Source of the DNA: Chloroflexota bacterium
Lineage (GTDB): Bacteria > Chloroflexota > UBA6077 > JACCZL01
Length of the DNA stretch: 64,000 nt
Reading direction: 5' to 3'
NCBI GenBank assembly: GCA_020850535.1
Contig: JADZEM010000029.1
Coordinates: 1-64,000, forward strand
Shown here: in pieces, positions 1 to 7,960 of the stretch
Position numbering within the stretch: the first letter of the stretch is position 1
How the letters are laid out: each line of letters begins with the position of its first letter
Position numbers and translations under genes: made by a program
The notes under the pieces: generated by a model
Databases searched by the model: none
Seen by the model: the letters and a program-made list of their open reading frames with translations, nothing else
Told to the model about the DNA's origin: nothing

Positions 1-259
1 GAATCGCGAACAGCGACAGCAGCAGCGTCGGCCAGGCGTCGGCGAACAGCGGCTGCACGTCGCGCAGCGCGAAGTCGAAGCCGTTCTTGGGCGTGTTCAG
101 GTGAGCGTAGACGGTGTTCAGCAGGTACGCGCCGCCGCTCGCCACCTCCAGCACGCCGACGAGCACGGCTCAGATCGCCCCGAACCGCAGCGCCGACCGC
201 CAGCGGCCGGTCAACGCCAGCCAGATGGCGGCGGCGGCCGCCCAGGCGACCCGCTGCCG
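1..259 (-). pseudogene. Broken membrane-protein gene, runs off the left edge
   Basis: Reading leftwards from about 259, one frame gives hydrophobic, coding-like sequence (WAAAAAIWLALTGRW, then after a stop VLVGVLEVASGGAYLLN and FADAWPTLLLSLFAI). The frame is cut by a TGA at 170-172, and another in-frame stop lies at 260-262 with no obvious start between them. It sits just downstream of the beta-lactamase-like gene on the same strand. A decayed or frameshifted integral membrane protein is the simplest reading; a sequencing error or an internal start after 170 is possible. The family is not recognised. Confidence 0.4.
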
Positions 260-280
260 TCATCTGGCTGGCGTCGGCGA

Positions 281-1174
281 TCAGGAGGTCGAGACAGCGG
301 CTGGAATCGCCCGTCCCTCAGTCTTCGCGGGGTCGGAGAGGGCGTCGTAGCAGAGCTTCGCCATCCGCGCGATCTGGTGGCCGGCCCAGTGGTAGCCCGA
401 CGTGCCGTCCGGCATGTTGACGGGCAGGTGCTCGGTGTAGACCGTCAGGACGAACAGCGGCGTGTCGCCCTGGAAGATGATGCCGGCGTCGTTGTTGTTG
501 CGCCCGAGCACGCCGGTCCCCGTCTTGTGGGCCACCTGGGCCTCGCTGGGCAGCAGGTTCGGCAGGCGGCTGCTCATCCGCTGCCAGAGCAGGATGTCGA
601 GCGCCAGCCTGCAGAGGTCGGTCGTCACGCCGAGCTTCGCGGCCACGTCGGCGTCAGTCGTCCCCTGGAGGATCAGCTCCAGCAGCCGGCCCACGTCGGC
701 GGGCGTCGTCGTGTTCGCCTCTTCGAGGGTGTGATCGCGGCCGGTCTTCGGCGGGATGTTGAAGCGGTGGGTGCTGTTGAGCATGCCCACGCGGCGGGTG
801 TAGGCGTTGATGGCGTCCAGCCCGAGGATGTCCACCACCTTGCCGGTGGAGGTGTTATCAGAAACGATGATCATCATCGTGATCGCATCACGGAAGGTGA
901 TGGTGAAGCCGGGCGTCAGGAACTGGAACGTCCCCGAGTTGTTGTCTTGATACGCCTTGTCGATGCTGAACGGGTCGTCCAGGCGCAGCGTGCCGGCGTT
1001 GACGGCCGCCAGCGCCGCCATCATGATCGAGATCTTGCGGGTGCTGGCCGACGGGAAGACCACGTCGCCGTTGCGGTCGGCCACGTCGCCCGACTGCAGA
1101 TCCTTCAGGTACCAGCCGGTCACGAACGGCTGCTCATCGCAGAGGGCGTTCAGCTCGTCGACGATCTGCTGCAT
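281..1174 (-). CDS. Class A beta-lactamase-fold serine hydrolase
   Basis: About 297 residues. The three hallmark motifs of the serine beta-lactamase/transpeptidase fold are visible: SxxK as STRK in FPSASTRKIS, the SDN loop in VSDNTSTGK, and KTG in AHKTGTGVLG. An omega-loop-like segment, LEEANTTTPADVGRLLELI, could supply the general-base Glu. I chose the ATG at 1174 (MQQIVDEL) because homology-like sequence begins there; the frame stays open to 1303 but the extra residues look non-coding. Neither start gives a convincing signal peptide, which is unusual for a family acting on beta-lactams or peptidoglycan outside the membrane. The activity could be beta-lactamase, carboxypeptidase or esterase. 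Confidence 0.85.
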   Translation of the reverse strand: MQQIVDELNALCDEQPFVTGWYLKDLQSGDVADRNGDVVFPSASTRKISIMMAALAAVNAGTLRLDDPFSIDKAYQDNNSGTFQFLTPGFTITFRDAITMMIIVSDNTSTGKVVDILGLDAINAYTRRVGMLNSTHRFNIPPKTGRDHTLEEANTTTPADVGRLLELILQGTTDADVAAKLGVTTDLCRLALDILLWQRMSSRLPNLLPSEAQVAHKTGTGVLGRNNNDAGIIFQGDTPLFVLTVYTEHLPVNMPDGTSGYHWAGHQIARMAKLCYDALSDPAKTEGRAIPAAVSTS

Positions 1175-1365
1175 GGCTGCAGGCCTCCTCAGACTGACGG
1201 GCACGACTCGGCGCAACTGATGCCCGAACGGGTCTGAGGATGATACCTGGGGTGCTCGCCCGAAGAGACGCTGCCGACGACAGCCTCGGTTGATCTCGCC
1301 CATTTGACCCGGGCTACACTGCCGTGCCCGGCCTCACGACCGGCCCGGGCTGCCTGGGAGGGCAG

Positions 1366-2313
1366 ATGGCGACCATCAACTCGGTGCTCGGGCCGCTCGA
1401 CACGGCGGACCTCGGGTTCACGCTCACCCACGAGCATGTCTTCACCGCCTCGGCGGGCATTCAGCAGACGTTCCCCGAGCTGTTCGGCGACTTCGACCGC
1501 CTGACTGCCCAGGCCGAGCTGACGCTCAACGAGGCCCGCGCTGGCGGCGTCAAGACCATCGTCGACCTCTCGACGCTCGACCTCGGCCGCGACATCCGCT
1601 TCCTGGCCGAGATGTCACGGCGCACGGGCGTCCAGATCATCGCGGCGACGGGCATCTGGCGCGACATCCCGCGCGCGCTCTGGTTCCGCACTCCCGACGA
1701 GATCGCCGCCCTGTTCGTCCGCGAGATCGAAGTCGGCATCGAGGGGACCGGCATCAAGGCCGGCATCATCAAGGTCGCCAACGACGCCGAGGGCGTCACC
1801 AAGGAAGGCGAGATCATCCTGCGGGCGGCCGTGCGCGCCGCGCAGCAGACCGGCGTCCGCATCTCGACCCACAGCTTTGCGCCGGGCCGCGTCGGCGAGC
1901 AGCAGGTGGCCGTCTTCGAGGACGAGGGCTTTGACCTGAACCGCGTCTACATCGGCCACAGCAACGACACCACGGATGTGGAGTACCTGCTCGGGCTGGT
2001 GAAGAAGGGCGTCTGGCTCGGGCTGGACCGTCACCAGACCAGCGCACCCATCGGTCCCGACTGGGAGGGCCGCACCCAGACGCTGGCCGCGCTGATCCAG
2101 GCCGGCGTGGGCGACCGCCTGATGGTCTCGCACGACTGGTCCGTGCTGGGCGTCAGCCGGACATCCGACCCGACCCTGAGCCGCACCTACAACCCGGACG
2201 GCTGGCTGTTCGCCAAACGGCGCGTCTTCCCACGGCTGCTGGAGCTGGGCATCACCCAGGCGCAGATCAACGCGCTGAACAATGAGAACCCGCGCCGGTT
2301 CCTGGGCGGCTGA
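1366..2313 (+). CDS. Phosphotriesterase-family metal-dependent hydrolase
   Basis: 315 residues. Amidohydrolase-superfamily TIM barrel of the phosphotriesterase/PHP branch. The metal-binding HxH is in LTHEHVF near residue 22. The later ligands fit KAGIIKVA (bridging, probably carbamylated Lys), the strand with ISTHSF, IGHSNDTTD and the late Asp in VSHDWS. Such enzymes are usually lactonases or organophosphate/ester hydrolases, so the natural substrate is open. ATG 1366 is preceded by GGGAGGGCAG, a good ribosome-binding site; a GTG at 1324 would add 14 unlikely residues. It stands alone, divergent from the beta-lactamase-like gene. Confidence 0.85.
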   Translation: MATINSVLGPLDTADLGFTLTHEHVFTASAGIQQTFPELFGDFDRLTAQAELTLNEARAGGVKTIVDLSTLDLGRDIRFLAEMSRRTGVQIIAATGIWRDIPRALWFRTPDEIAALFVREIEVGIEGTGIKAGIIKVANDAEGVTKEGEIILRAAVRAAQQTGVRISTHSFAPGRVGEQQVAVFEDEGFDLNRVYIGHSNDTTDVEYLLGLVKKGVWLGLDRHQTSAPIGPDWEGRTQTLAALIQAGVGDRLMVSHDWSVLGVSRTSDPTLSRTYNPDGWLFAKRRVFPRLLELGITQAQINALNNENPRRFLGG

Positions 2314-2394
2314 CGCATCCCCGGGGCCGGATTGTGGCTGACGCGGGCCTGGAGTCTGCGCCCGACTGTCCAGCGGCGCGGCGGCCGGCGCGGA

Positions 2395-2811
2395 CTACGC
2401 GCCGGGCGTGCTCGCCGCGCCTGACGGCGCCGACTCCGCAGGCGTCTCTTCCTCCGCCAGCAGGTCGATGGCCTGTGGCAGCACCGACGACACCAGCGTG
2501 ACGTGCGCCTTCGCCCACGCGAACTCGTCCGGTGTCAGCAGCACGAGGTCGAGCGGCGCGTTGCCGCCGACCTCGTAGAACTTACGTCGAAGCCCGTAGC
2601 CTCGGCGAGTTCGTGGTACATCAGCGAACGAATCGGCCACGACGACGAGGTCGTAGTCGCTGTCAGCGCGGGCATGGCCGGTTGCCTGAGAGCCGAACAG
2701 CAACACCTGCGTCGCCCCGACCTCGTCCTTCAGACGATGAGCGAATCGACGTATGGCATCGGGTCCGCGAGCTAGAGCAGCGGCAGAACCCACCCGAGTA
2801 CCCTCCGACAT
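2395..2811 (-). CDS. MNT-type nucleotidyltransferase, partner of the upstream HEPN protein
   Basis: 138 residues from ATG 2811 (a GTG at 2793 is an alternative). The minimal nucleotidyltransferase motif is present as LLFGSQATG followed by DSDYDLVVV, with the G-S and D-x-D residues of the pol-beta fold. It overlaps the end of the HEPN gene by about 40 bp, so the two are translated together. In characterised HEPN/MNT pairs the MNT protein is the antitoxin, modifying (AMPylating) the HEPN RNase toxin. The C-terminal 30 residues are acidic and Ala-rich. Confidence 0.8.
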   Translation of the reverse strand: MSEGTRVGSAAALARGPDAIRRFAHRLKDEVGATQVLLFGSQATGHARADSDYDLVVVADSFADVPRTRRGYGLRRKFYEVGGNAPLDLVLLTPDEFAWAKAHVTLVSSVLPQAIDLLAEEETPAESAPSGAASTPGA

Positions 2812-3149
2812 GCTTCAATGTGCATGGTCGCTTCAGTTGACGAGACGGCGTCGACTGGCGGCACGCCGTAGTTGTCAGGATACCTCGACTCGTCGAATGT
2901 CGGATTGAGGATCTGGAGATCAGCATCGACCGATGCGGGCGCGCCGACCAGCGTCCCCAAGTACTCCAGATCGTGTGTGCGAGGAGCGAGGTCGGTGGTA
3001 CGTTCGATGAACAGCGCCTTGAGCGCCTTCTCCGTGGCCTGCTGGGCGAACCAGGACGCGGCATACCACTGGCCGTTCGCCAGCATGATGTCGCCGCTGT
3101 GGAGGTCGGCTTCGGCCTGCCGCCACCATGCAAGAGTGTCCGGTCTCAT
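2772..3149 (-). CDS. HEPN-domain protein (putative toxin of a HEPN/MNT pair)
   Basis: 125 residues, a four-helix HEPN protein with the typical start RPDTLAWWRQAEADLHSG and core WFAQQATEKALKALFIE. The expected R-x(4-6)-H RNase motif is not in its classic form; the nearest is the RTHDLEYL segment. This could be an active toxin or a non-nucleolytic substrate-binding HEPN partner. It is followed, with overlap, by the MNT gene. A TATACT box at 3162-3167 lies 12 bp before the ATG, implying a very short leader. Confidence 0.8.
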   Translation of the reverse strand: MRPDTLAWWRQAEADLHSGDIMLANGQWYAASWFAQQATEKALKALFIERTTDLAPRTHDLEYLGTLVGAPASVDADLQILNPTFDESRYPDNYGVPPVDAVSSTEATMHIEACRRVLGWVLPLL

Positions 3150-3161
3150 GGCTCTCTAGAC

Positions 3162-3167
3162 AGTATA
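3162..3167 (-). promoter_or_regulatory. -10 box of the HEPN/MNT operon
   Basis: TATACT on the minus strand, 12 bp upstream of the HEPN ATG. The -35 is weak (TGACCA at 3187-3192 with a long spacer). Predicted transcription would start only about six bases before the start codon. Confidence 0.45.
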
Positions 3168-3237
3168 GCGATGACCGGACACGGGATGGTCATTGGCCGC
3201 CACCGACACGCTGTCAGCACAGCATCCGCCGAGTGAA

Positions 3238-3261
3238 GCGCCCCGCGCCAGCACGGGGCGC
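3238..3261 (-). terminator. Hairpin downstream of RNase J
   Basis: An 8-bp GC stem, GCGCCCCG / CGGGGCGC, with an 8-nt loop, 52 bp beyond the rnj stop and between convergent transcription from rnj and the HEPN promoter region. No T tract, so termination strength is uncertain. Confidence 0.5.
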
Positions 3262-3312
3262 TCGTCGGACTCGGGGGCTGGTGGCGGCGACGCACCGCCA
3301 GCCCTGCCCTGG

Positions 3313-5025
3313 TTAGACCTCCGTCACCACCGAGAGGATCATCGGGCGGCGGCGGATGCGCTCGTAGATGAACCCGCTGAGCACCTCGCGGATCTTGCCG
3401 ACCAGGAAGCCGTAGCTCGGCAGGTTGCCGGACGACTCGTCGTCGCGGTCGTCTCCCGGGACGCGGCGTGGCCGCAGCACCTTGTGCAGCGCGTCCGTCA
3501 GGACGTCCCGCGCCTCGTCCAGGATCGCGTCCTGGCGCGGGTCCACGATGCCGCGCGAGATCAGATCCGGACCGCCGATCAACTCGCCGGTCTCACGGTC
3601 GATCACGATCGACGCGATCAGGACGCCATCGCCGGCCAGCCGCTTGCGGTCGCGCAGCACGACGCTGGTGACCTCGCCCACCGTCACGCCGTCAACCAGC
3701 ACCGAGCCGGAGGGCACCGTCCCGTTCAGCTCGATGCGGTCCTCTTCGATGTCGATGACTTCGCCGATGTCGGCGATCAGGATGTTCCCGGAGGGCATGC
3801 CCGACCGGACGGCCAGCTCTTTGTAGAGCACCAGCATGCGGTACTCGCCGTGGATCGGCACGCAGTACTTCGGGCGCAACAGGCCGAGCATGTGGGTCAG
3901 CTCGTCCTGGCTGGAGTGCCCGGACACGTGTACGCCCTCGTTGATCGCCCGGTAGATCACCTTCGCGCCGCGCCGGTAGAGGTTGTCGATGGCCCGCGCC
4001 ACCGTCTCCTCGTTGCCGGGGATCGGGCCGGCGCTGAAGATGACCGTGTCCTCCTCGATGATCTTGATGTTCGGGTGGTCGCCCATGGCCATGCGGCTCA
4101 GGACGGAGGTCGGCTCACCCTGGCTGCCCGTCGCCAGCACCACCAGCTTGTTCGGCGGGATGGTGTTGCTCTCGCGCAGGTCGATCAGCGTCCCTGGAGG
4201 CGCGCCCAGATAGCCGATCTCGCCGGCCACCTTCAGGTTCTGGTCCATGCTGCGCCCGGCCACCGCCACCCGCCGCCCGAGCTTGTGGGCGATGTGGACG
4301 ACCTGCCGCAGGCGCGCCAGGTTCGAGGCGAACGTGGTCACGATGACACGCCCGTGCGCCTCGCCGATCAGCTTTTCAAGGTTCTCGCTGACCATCGACT
4401 CGGAGCCGGTCCAGCCCGGGTTCTCGACGCGCACGCAGTCCGAGAACAGGGCCAGCATGCCCTCGTCACCCAGGCGGCGCAGCGCGTCCTCGTCGGTGCT
4501 GCGCCCATCGACGGGGTTCTTGTCAAACTTGTAGTCGCCGGTGTGGAAGACCGTGCCGGCCGGCGTCTTGATGGCGAACCCGACAGAGCCCGGCACGCTG
4601 TGGTTGACGAAGACCGGCTCGATGGTGAACGGGTCGAGGTCGAGGATCTCGCCCGGCTCGAACTCGACCAGCTTGACCTTGTCGAGGACGCGGTGCTCCT
4701 TGAGCTTGGTCGCGATCAACCCGAGCGTCATCTTGGTGCCGTAGATCGGGACCGGCTCGGCGCGCTCAAGCTGCATCACCAGGAACGGCAGCGCGCCGAT
4801 GTGATCCTCGTGGCCGTGGGTGATGATGATGGCGCGAAGGTCGTCCGCCGCCTCGGTCACGTACTCGAAGTTTGGAATGACGAGATCGACGCCGAGCAGC
4901 TCGGCCTCGGGGAACTTCACCCCGGCGTCGACCATCAACATCTGGTCGTCGTACTCAAAAACCGTCGAGTTCTTGCCGACCTCTCCGACGCCGCCGAGGA
5001 GGATCGCGCGTAGCGCTTGATCCAC
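3313..5025 (-). CDS. rnj: Ribonuclease J
   Basis: 570 residues, the usual RNase J length plus a short tail. It has a metallo-beta-lactamase domain with the zinc motif THGHEDHIGAL near residue 70 and HTGDYKFD further on, a beta-CASP insertion (ATGSQGEPTSVLSRMA, HVSGHSSQDEL), and a C-terminal domain with LISRGIVDPRQD. The enzyme carries out 5'-3' exonucleolytic and endonucleolytic mRNA decay and rRNA maturation in bacteria lacking an RNase E-centred system. It starts at ATG 5025 and is divergent from nrdR across a 71-bp gap. Confidence 0.95.
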   Translation of the reverse strand: MDQALRAILLGGVGEVGKNSTVFEYDDQMLMVDAGVKFPEAELLGVDLVIPNFEYVTEAADDLRAIIITHGHEDHIGALPFLVMQLERAEPVPIYGTKMTLGLIATKLKEHRVLDKVKLVEFEPGEILDLDPFTIEPVFVNHSVPGSVGFAIKTPAGTVFHTGDYKFDKNPVDGRSTDEDALRRLGDEGMLALFSDCVRVENPGWTGSESMVSENLEKLIGEAHGRVIVTTFASNLARLRQVVHIAHKLGRRVAVAGRSMDQNLKVAGEIGYLGAPPGTLIDLRESNTIPPNKLVVLATGSQGEPTSVLSRMAMGDHPNIKIIEEDTVIFSAGPIPGNEETVARAIDNLYRRGAKVIYRAINEGVHVSGHSSQDELTHMLGLLRPKYCVPIHGEYRMLVLYKELAVRSGMPSGNILIADIGEVIDIEEDRIELNGTVPSGSVLVDGVTVGEVTSVVLRDRKRLAGDGVLIASIVIDRETGELIGGPDLISRGIVDPRQDAILDEARDVLTDALHKVLRPRRVPGDDRDDESSGNLPSYGFLVGKIREVLSGFIYERIRRRPMILSVVTEV

Positions 5026-5085
5026 TGTGCCTCCTTGTCTTCTTGAGGGATTGAACCACGCCGCCAGAAGTCAGACAAGGCGTGG

Positions 5086-5091
5086 TAGACT
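5086..5091 (+). promoter_or_regulatory. -10 box of nrdR (leaderless candidate)
   Basis: TAGACT ends five bases before the nrdR ATG at 5097, so the expected transcription start coincides with the start codon. No convincing -35 is visible. Confidence 0.4.
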
Positions 5092-5096
5092 GTCGT

Positions 5097-5549
5097 ATGC
5101 GCTGTCCATTCTGCTCGTCGCGCGATACGCGCGTGCTCGATAAGCGAGACGCCGACGATGTCTCCATGACGAGGCGCCGGCGCGAGTGCCAGCAGTGCAA
5201 CGGTCGATTCACGACCTACGAGCGGCCGGAGATCTCCACACTCATCATTGTGAAGAAAGACGGCCGCCGGCAGCCTTTCAATCGTGAGAAACTGCGGTCC
5301 AGTATTCAGACCGCGTGCACCAAGCGGCCCGTCAGCGCCGAGATCATCGAGCGCATGGTCGATCAGATTGAGAGCGCCCTCCGCAAGCGAGATGGCCTTG
5401 AGGTGCCGAGCAGCGTGGTCGGCGATCTGGTGATCGAGGGCTTGCGCGGCCTCGACCAGGTCGCCTACATCCGTTTTGCATCAGTGTACCGTGCCTTTGC
5501 CGACGTATCGTCATTTGAGGACGAGCTGCGGAAGCTCCTCAAGAACTAA
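5097..5549 (+). CDS. nrdR: Transcriptional repressor NrdR
   Basis: 150 residues, full length for NrdR. The N-terminal zinc ribbon has CPFC near residue 3 and CQQC further on, followed by GRFTTYER. The central ATP-cone domain starts with VKKDGRRQPFNREKL. NrdR represses ribonucleotide reductase operons by sensing ATP/dATP. The start at ATG 5097 (MRCPFC) matches the family; an upstream GTG would add five residues. No ribonucleotide reductase gene lies in this window. Confidence 0.95.
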   Translation: MRCPFCSSRDTRVLDKRDADDVSMTRRRRECQQCNGRFTTYERPEISTLIIVKKDGRRQPFNREKLRSSIQTACTKRPVSAEIIERMVDQIESALRKRDGLEVPSSVVGDLVIEGLRGLDQVAYIRFASVYRAFADVSSFEDELRKLLKN

Positions 5550-5567
5550 GGCGGTCGTCAGAGGCGC

Positions 5568-6605
5568 ATGCACGGTCACGACTCTGAGGATCGCACGCCG
5601 GCTGCCGGGACTGGCGGTGGCGTCGGCACGCCCGATCTGACCACGCCCTCATCAAGCGATGTGCGGCTCCCACGGGTGGGCCAGACCTGGGTTGGCGGCC
5701 GGATCGCGGTGATCGTCGCCGTACTGGGACTGGTCGGGGCGGCGCTCGGGGGCGGGGTCGTGGCCGTCGTGGCGCAGTCCGGGCCGTCGATGGATGCCAT
5801 CCTGACGGCGGGCATCACCCTGGTGGCCATCGCCCTGCTGGTCGGCGGGCTGCTGCTCACGGCGGGCGGCCTGGGCTACTACGTCCTTGCCCCCGGCTTT
5901 ATGGGCCGCGCGATGGCTGCGCGCGGCTTCGGATCGCACCGGCTGGTCATCGCCTGCACGCTGCTCATCGCGCTGCTCGCGAACGGCCCGCCGCTGCTCT
6001 GGGCGGCCTGGGCCGGGCGCGCCGGCATCTGCACGCCGGCCGGCCTCGTGACGGCGGCGCTCTCGGTGGACGCTGCGCTGCTCGGCGTGACGTACCTGCG
6101 GTTCATCCGCCCGGGCGTCCTGACGCTCGCCGACCTCGGGCTTGACCGCACGGCGACCGTCCGCCACGTCGGGCTGGGCCTGCTGGTCGGCGTCTCGGTG
6201 CTGGTCATCAGCGCGATGATCCAGGCGGCCATGTCGGCGTTGGGCATCCGCCAGACCCAGCTTGCGGATCTCTCGTGCATCCGGCAGTTTCCGCTGCTCG
6301 GCTTCTTCGGCGTGGTCTTCGCCGGGGCGATACTCGCGCCCATCGCCGAGGAGATCTACTTTCGCGGGTACGTGTTCGGCAGCTACCTACGGACGCAGCG
6401 GCCCGTGGTAGCTTATGCCGCGACGGGCCTCATCTTTGCCGCGCTGCACGGTAACCTGCCCGCGCTCCTGCCGATTCTCGCGCTCAGCGTCGTGTTCTGC
6501 TACGCCTACCAGCGGACGGGCAGTCTCGTGCCGAGCATGGTGGGGCATGCGCTGAACAACACGGCGGCGTTCTGTATCCTGTACTTCACCAACGCCCAGG
6601 TCTGA
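5568..6605 (+). CDS. CPBP-family intramembrane metalloprotease
   Basis: 345 residues with about eight hydrophobic segments. The C-terminal CPBP (Abi) domain carries EEIYFRGYVFG (the EExxxR motif), FAALHGN and GHALNNTAAF, which supply the catalytic Glu and His residues of this Rce1-like family. A polar N-terminal region of about 40 residues precedes the first membrane segment. Eighteen bases downstream of nrdR and likely co-transcribed. Substrates of bacterial members are mostly unknown (prenyl-protein processing, bacteriocin immunity). Confidence 0.88.
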   Translation: MHGHDSEDRTPAAGTGGGVGTPDLTTPSSSDVRLPRVGQTWVGGRIAVIVAVLGLVGAALGGGVVAVVAQSGPSMDAILTAGITLVAIALLVGGLLLTAGGLGYYVLAPGFMGRAMAARGFGSHRLVIACTLLIALLANGPPLLWAAWAGRAGICTPAGLVTAALSVDAALLGVTYLRFIRPGVLTLADLGLDRTATVRHVGLGLLVGVSVLVISAMIQAAMSALGIRQTQLADLSCIRQFPLLGFFGVVFAGAILAPIAEEIYFRGYVFGSYLRTQRPVVAYAATGLIFAALHGNLPALLPILALSVVFCYAYQRTGSLVPSMVGHALNNTAAFCILYFTNAQV

Positions 6606-6664
6606 GCCTGTGCAACCTCGCCCGCCGGTCCTGGCCGACCGGTCCGGGCGCCAGGAGGACGACG

Positions 6665-7954
6665 ATGGATCTGCCCCGCGCTCCACTGCCTCGGATGGTG
6701 CGTGTCCGCCAGGAGCTGCCGGACCAGCACCTGGCCGATGTGGCTCAGGCCGTTCGTGATGCCCTGGCCGCCGGCGGCCTGAAGGAGCGGGTGCGGCCAG
6801 GGCAGCGCATCGCCATCACGGCCGGCAGCCGGGGCATCTCGAACATCGCGCTGGTCATCAAGACCTGTGTCGAAGAGCTGCGGGCAGCCGGAGCCGAGCC
6901 GTTCGTGGTGCCGGCGATGGGCAGCCACGGCGGCGCGACCCCGGAGGGCCAGCGGGCCGTCCTGGCCGAGTACGGCATCACCGAGGCCGAGGTCGGCGCG
7001 CCGGTCCTGGCGACGATGGACACCCACATCGTCGGTCACCTGGACGATGGCTCATCCTGCTACATGGACTTGAACGCCTGGAACGGCGACGGCGTCCTGG
7101 TGGTCGGGCGGGTCAAGGCGCACACGGCCTTCCGCGCGGACATCGAGAGCGGCCTCTGCAAGATGCTGGCGATTGGCCTCGGCAAGCAGCGGGGCGCGGA
7201 GACCAATCACGCGCGCGGCCTCGCCCGGACCATCCCGGAAGTGGCCTCCGTGCTGCTGGCCAGCGGCAAGGTCACCATGGGCCTGGGCCTGGTGGAGAAC
7301 GCCTACCACAAGCTGCACACGGTCCGCGCCACCGGCCCCGAGGGATTCCACGAGACGGACCGCTCGCTGCTGATGCTGGCCAACGAGCTGCTGCCGCGCG
7401 TGCCGTTCCAGGAGCTCGATCTGCTGATCGTGGATCAGATCGGCAAGAACGTCTCCGGCAGCGGCATGGACTACAACATCGTCGGGATGTGGCGGCGCAT
7501 CGGCGGGCCGCGGACGCCGAACTACACCCGCATCGCCGTGCTCGGGATCACCCCGCAATCCGAGGGGAACGGCATGGGCATGGGCATCGCGAACTTCACG
7601 ACCCAGCGCCTGTTCGATCAGCTCGACCTGCAGATGACCTACATGAACGGGCTGACGGCGAACGCCTACGACGCCATCAAGATCCCGATCATCCTGCCGA
7701 GCGACCGGGAAGCCTGCGAGGCCGCCCTCAAGGCGGCCCTGACCACCGCGCCGCCGCGCGTGGTGTGGATCAGGAACACGCTGGAGCTGGACGAGATGCT
7801 GGTCTCCGAGGCGCTGCTCCCCGAGGTGTCGGAGATCGCGGCGCTCCGGGCGCAGGGCAACCCGGCCGACTTCGCCGTGACTGCCGATGGCAGCTTCGTC
7901 CGCGACGGCGGCCGGGTGCTCCTGGCAACGGAGCGGGCGGCCGTCTCAGTCTGA
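6665..7954 (+). CDS. LarA-like (lactate racemase N-terminal domain, DUF2088) protein
   Basis: 429 residues. The N-terminal half matches the LarA/DUF2088 pattern, with GQRIAITAGSRGISN and VVPAMGSHGGATPEG; the C-terminal half includes RVKAHTAFRADIESG and GLGKQRGAE. LarA is a nickel-pincer-dependent lactate racemase, and relatives racemise or epimerise other 2-hydroxy acids. No larBCE cofactor-synthesis genes are nearby, so the exact reaction is uncertain. ATG 6665 follows GCCAGGAGGACGACG, a strong ribosome-binding site. Confidence 0.75.
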   Translation: MDLPRAPLPRMVRVRQELPDQHLADVAQAVRDALAAGGLKERVRPGQRIAITAGSRGISNIALVIKTCVEELRAAGAEPFVVPAMGSHGGATPEGQRAVLAEYGITEAEVGAPVLATMDTHIVGHLDDGSSCYMDLNAWNGDGVLVVGRVKAHTAFRADIESGLCKMLAIGLGKQRGAETNHARGLARTIPEVASVLLASGKVTMGLGLVENAYHKLHTVRATGPEGFHETDRSLLMLANELLPRVPFQELDLLIVDQIGKNVSGSGMDYNIVGMWRRIGGPRTPNYTRIAVLGITPQSEGNGMGMGIANFTTQRLFDQLDLQMTYMNGLTANAYDAIKIPIILPSDREACEAALKAALTTAPPRVVWIRNTLELDEMLVSEALLPEVSEIAALRAQGNPADFAVTADGSFVRDGGRVLLATERAAVSV

Positions 7955-7960
7955 CCGGGT

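Noticed and set aside
170-172. In-frame TGA in the broken membrane gene as a selenocysteine codon
   Set aside because: Although tRNA-Sec is present, the context is a hydrophobic membrane segment with no redox motif, and no start precedes it in frame. Decay is simpler.
101-1237. Long plus-strand open frame over the beta-lactamase-like gene
   Set aside because: Antisense shadow of a high-GC gene. The minus frame carries all catalytic motifs, whereas this one has no recognisable domain and a biased Arg/Val/Gln composition.
3193-5013. 606-codon plus-strand open frame opposite RNase J
   Set aside because: Antisense shadow; RNase J on the minus strand is complete and unmistakable.
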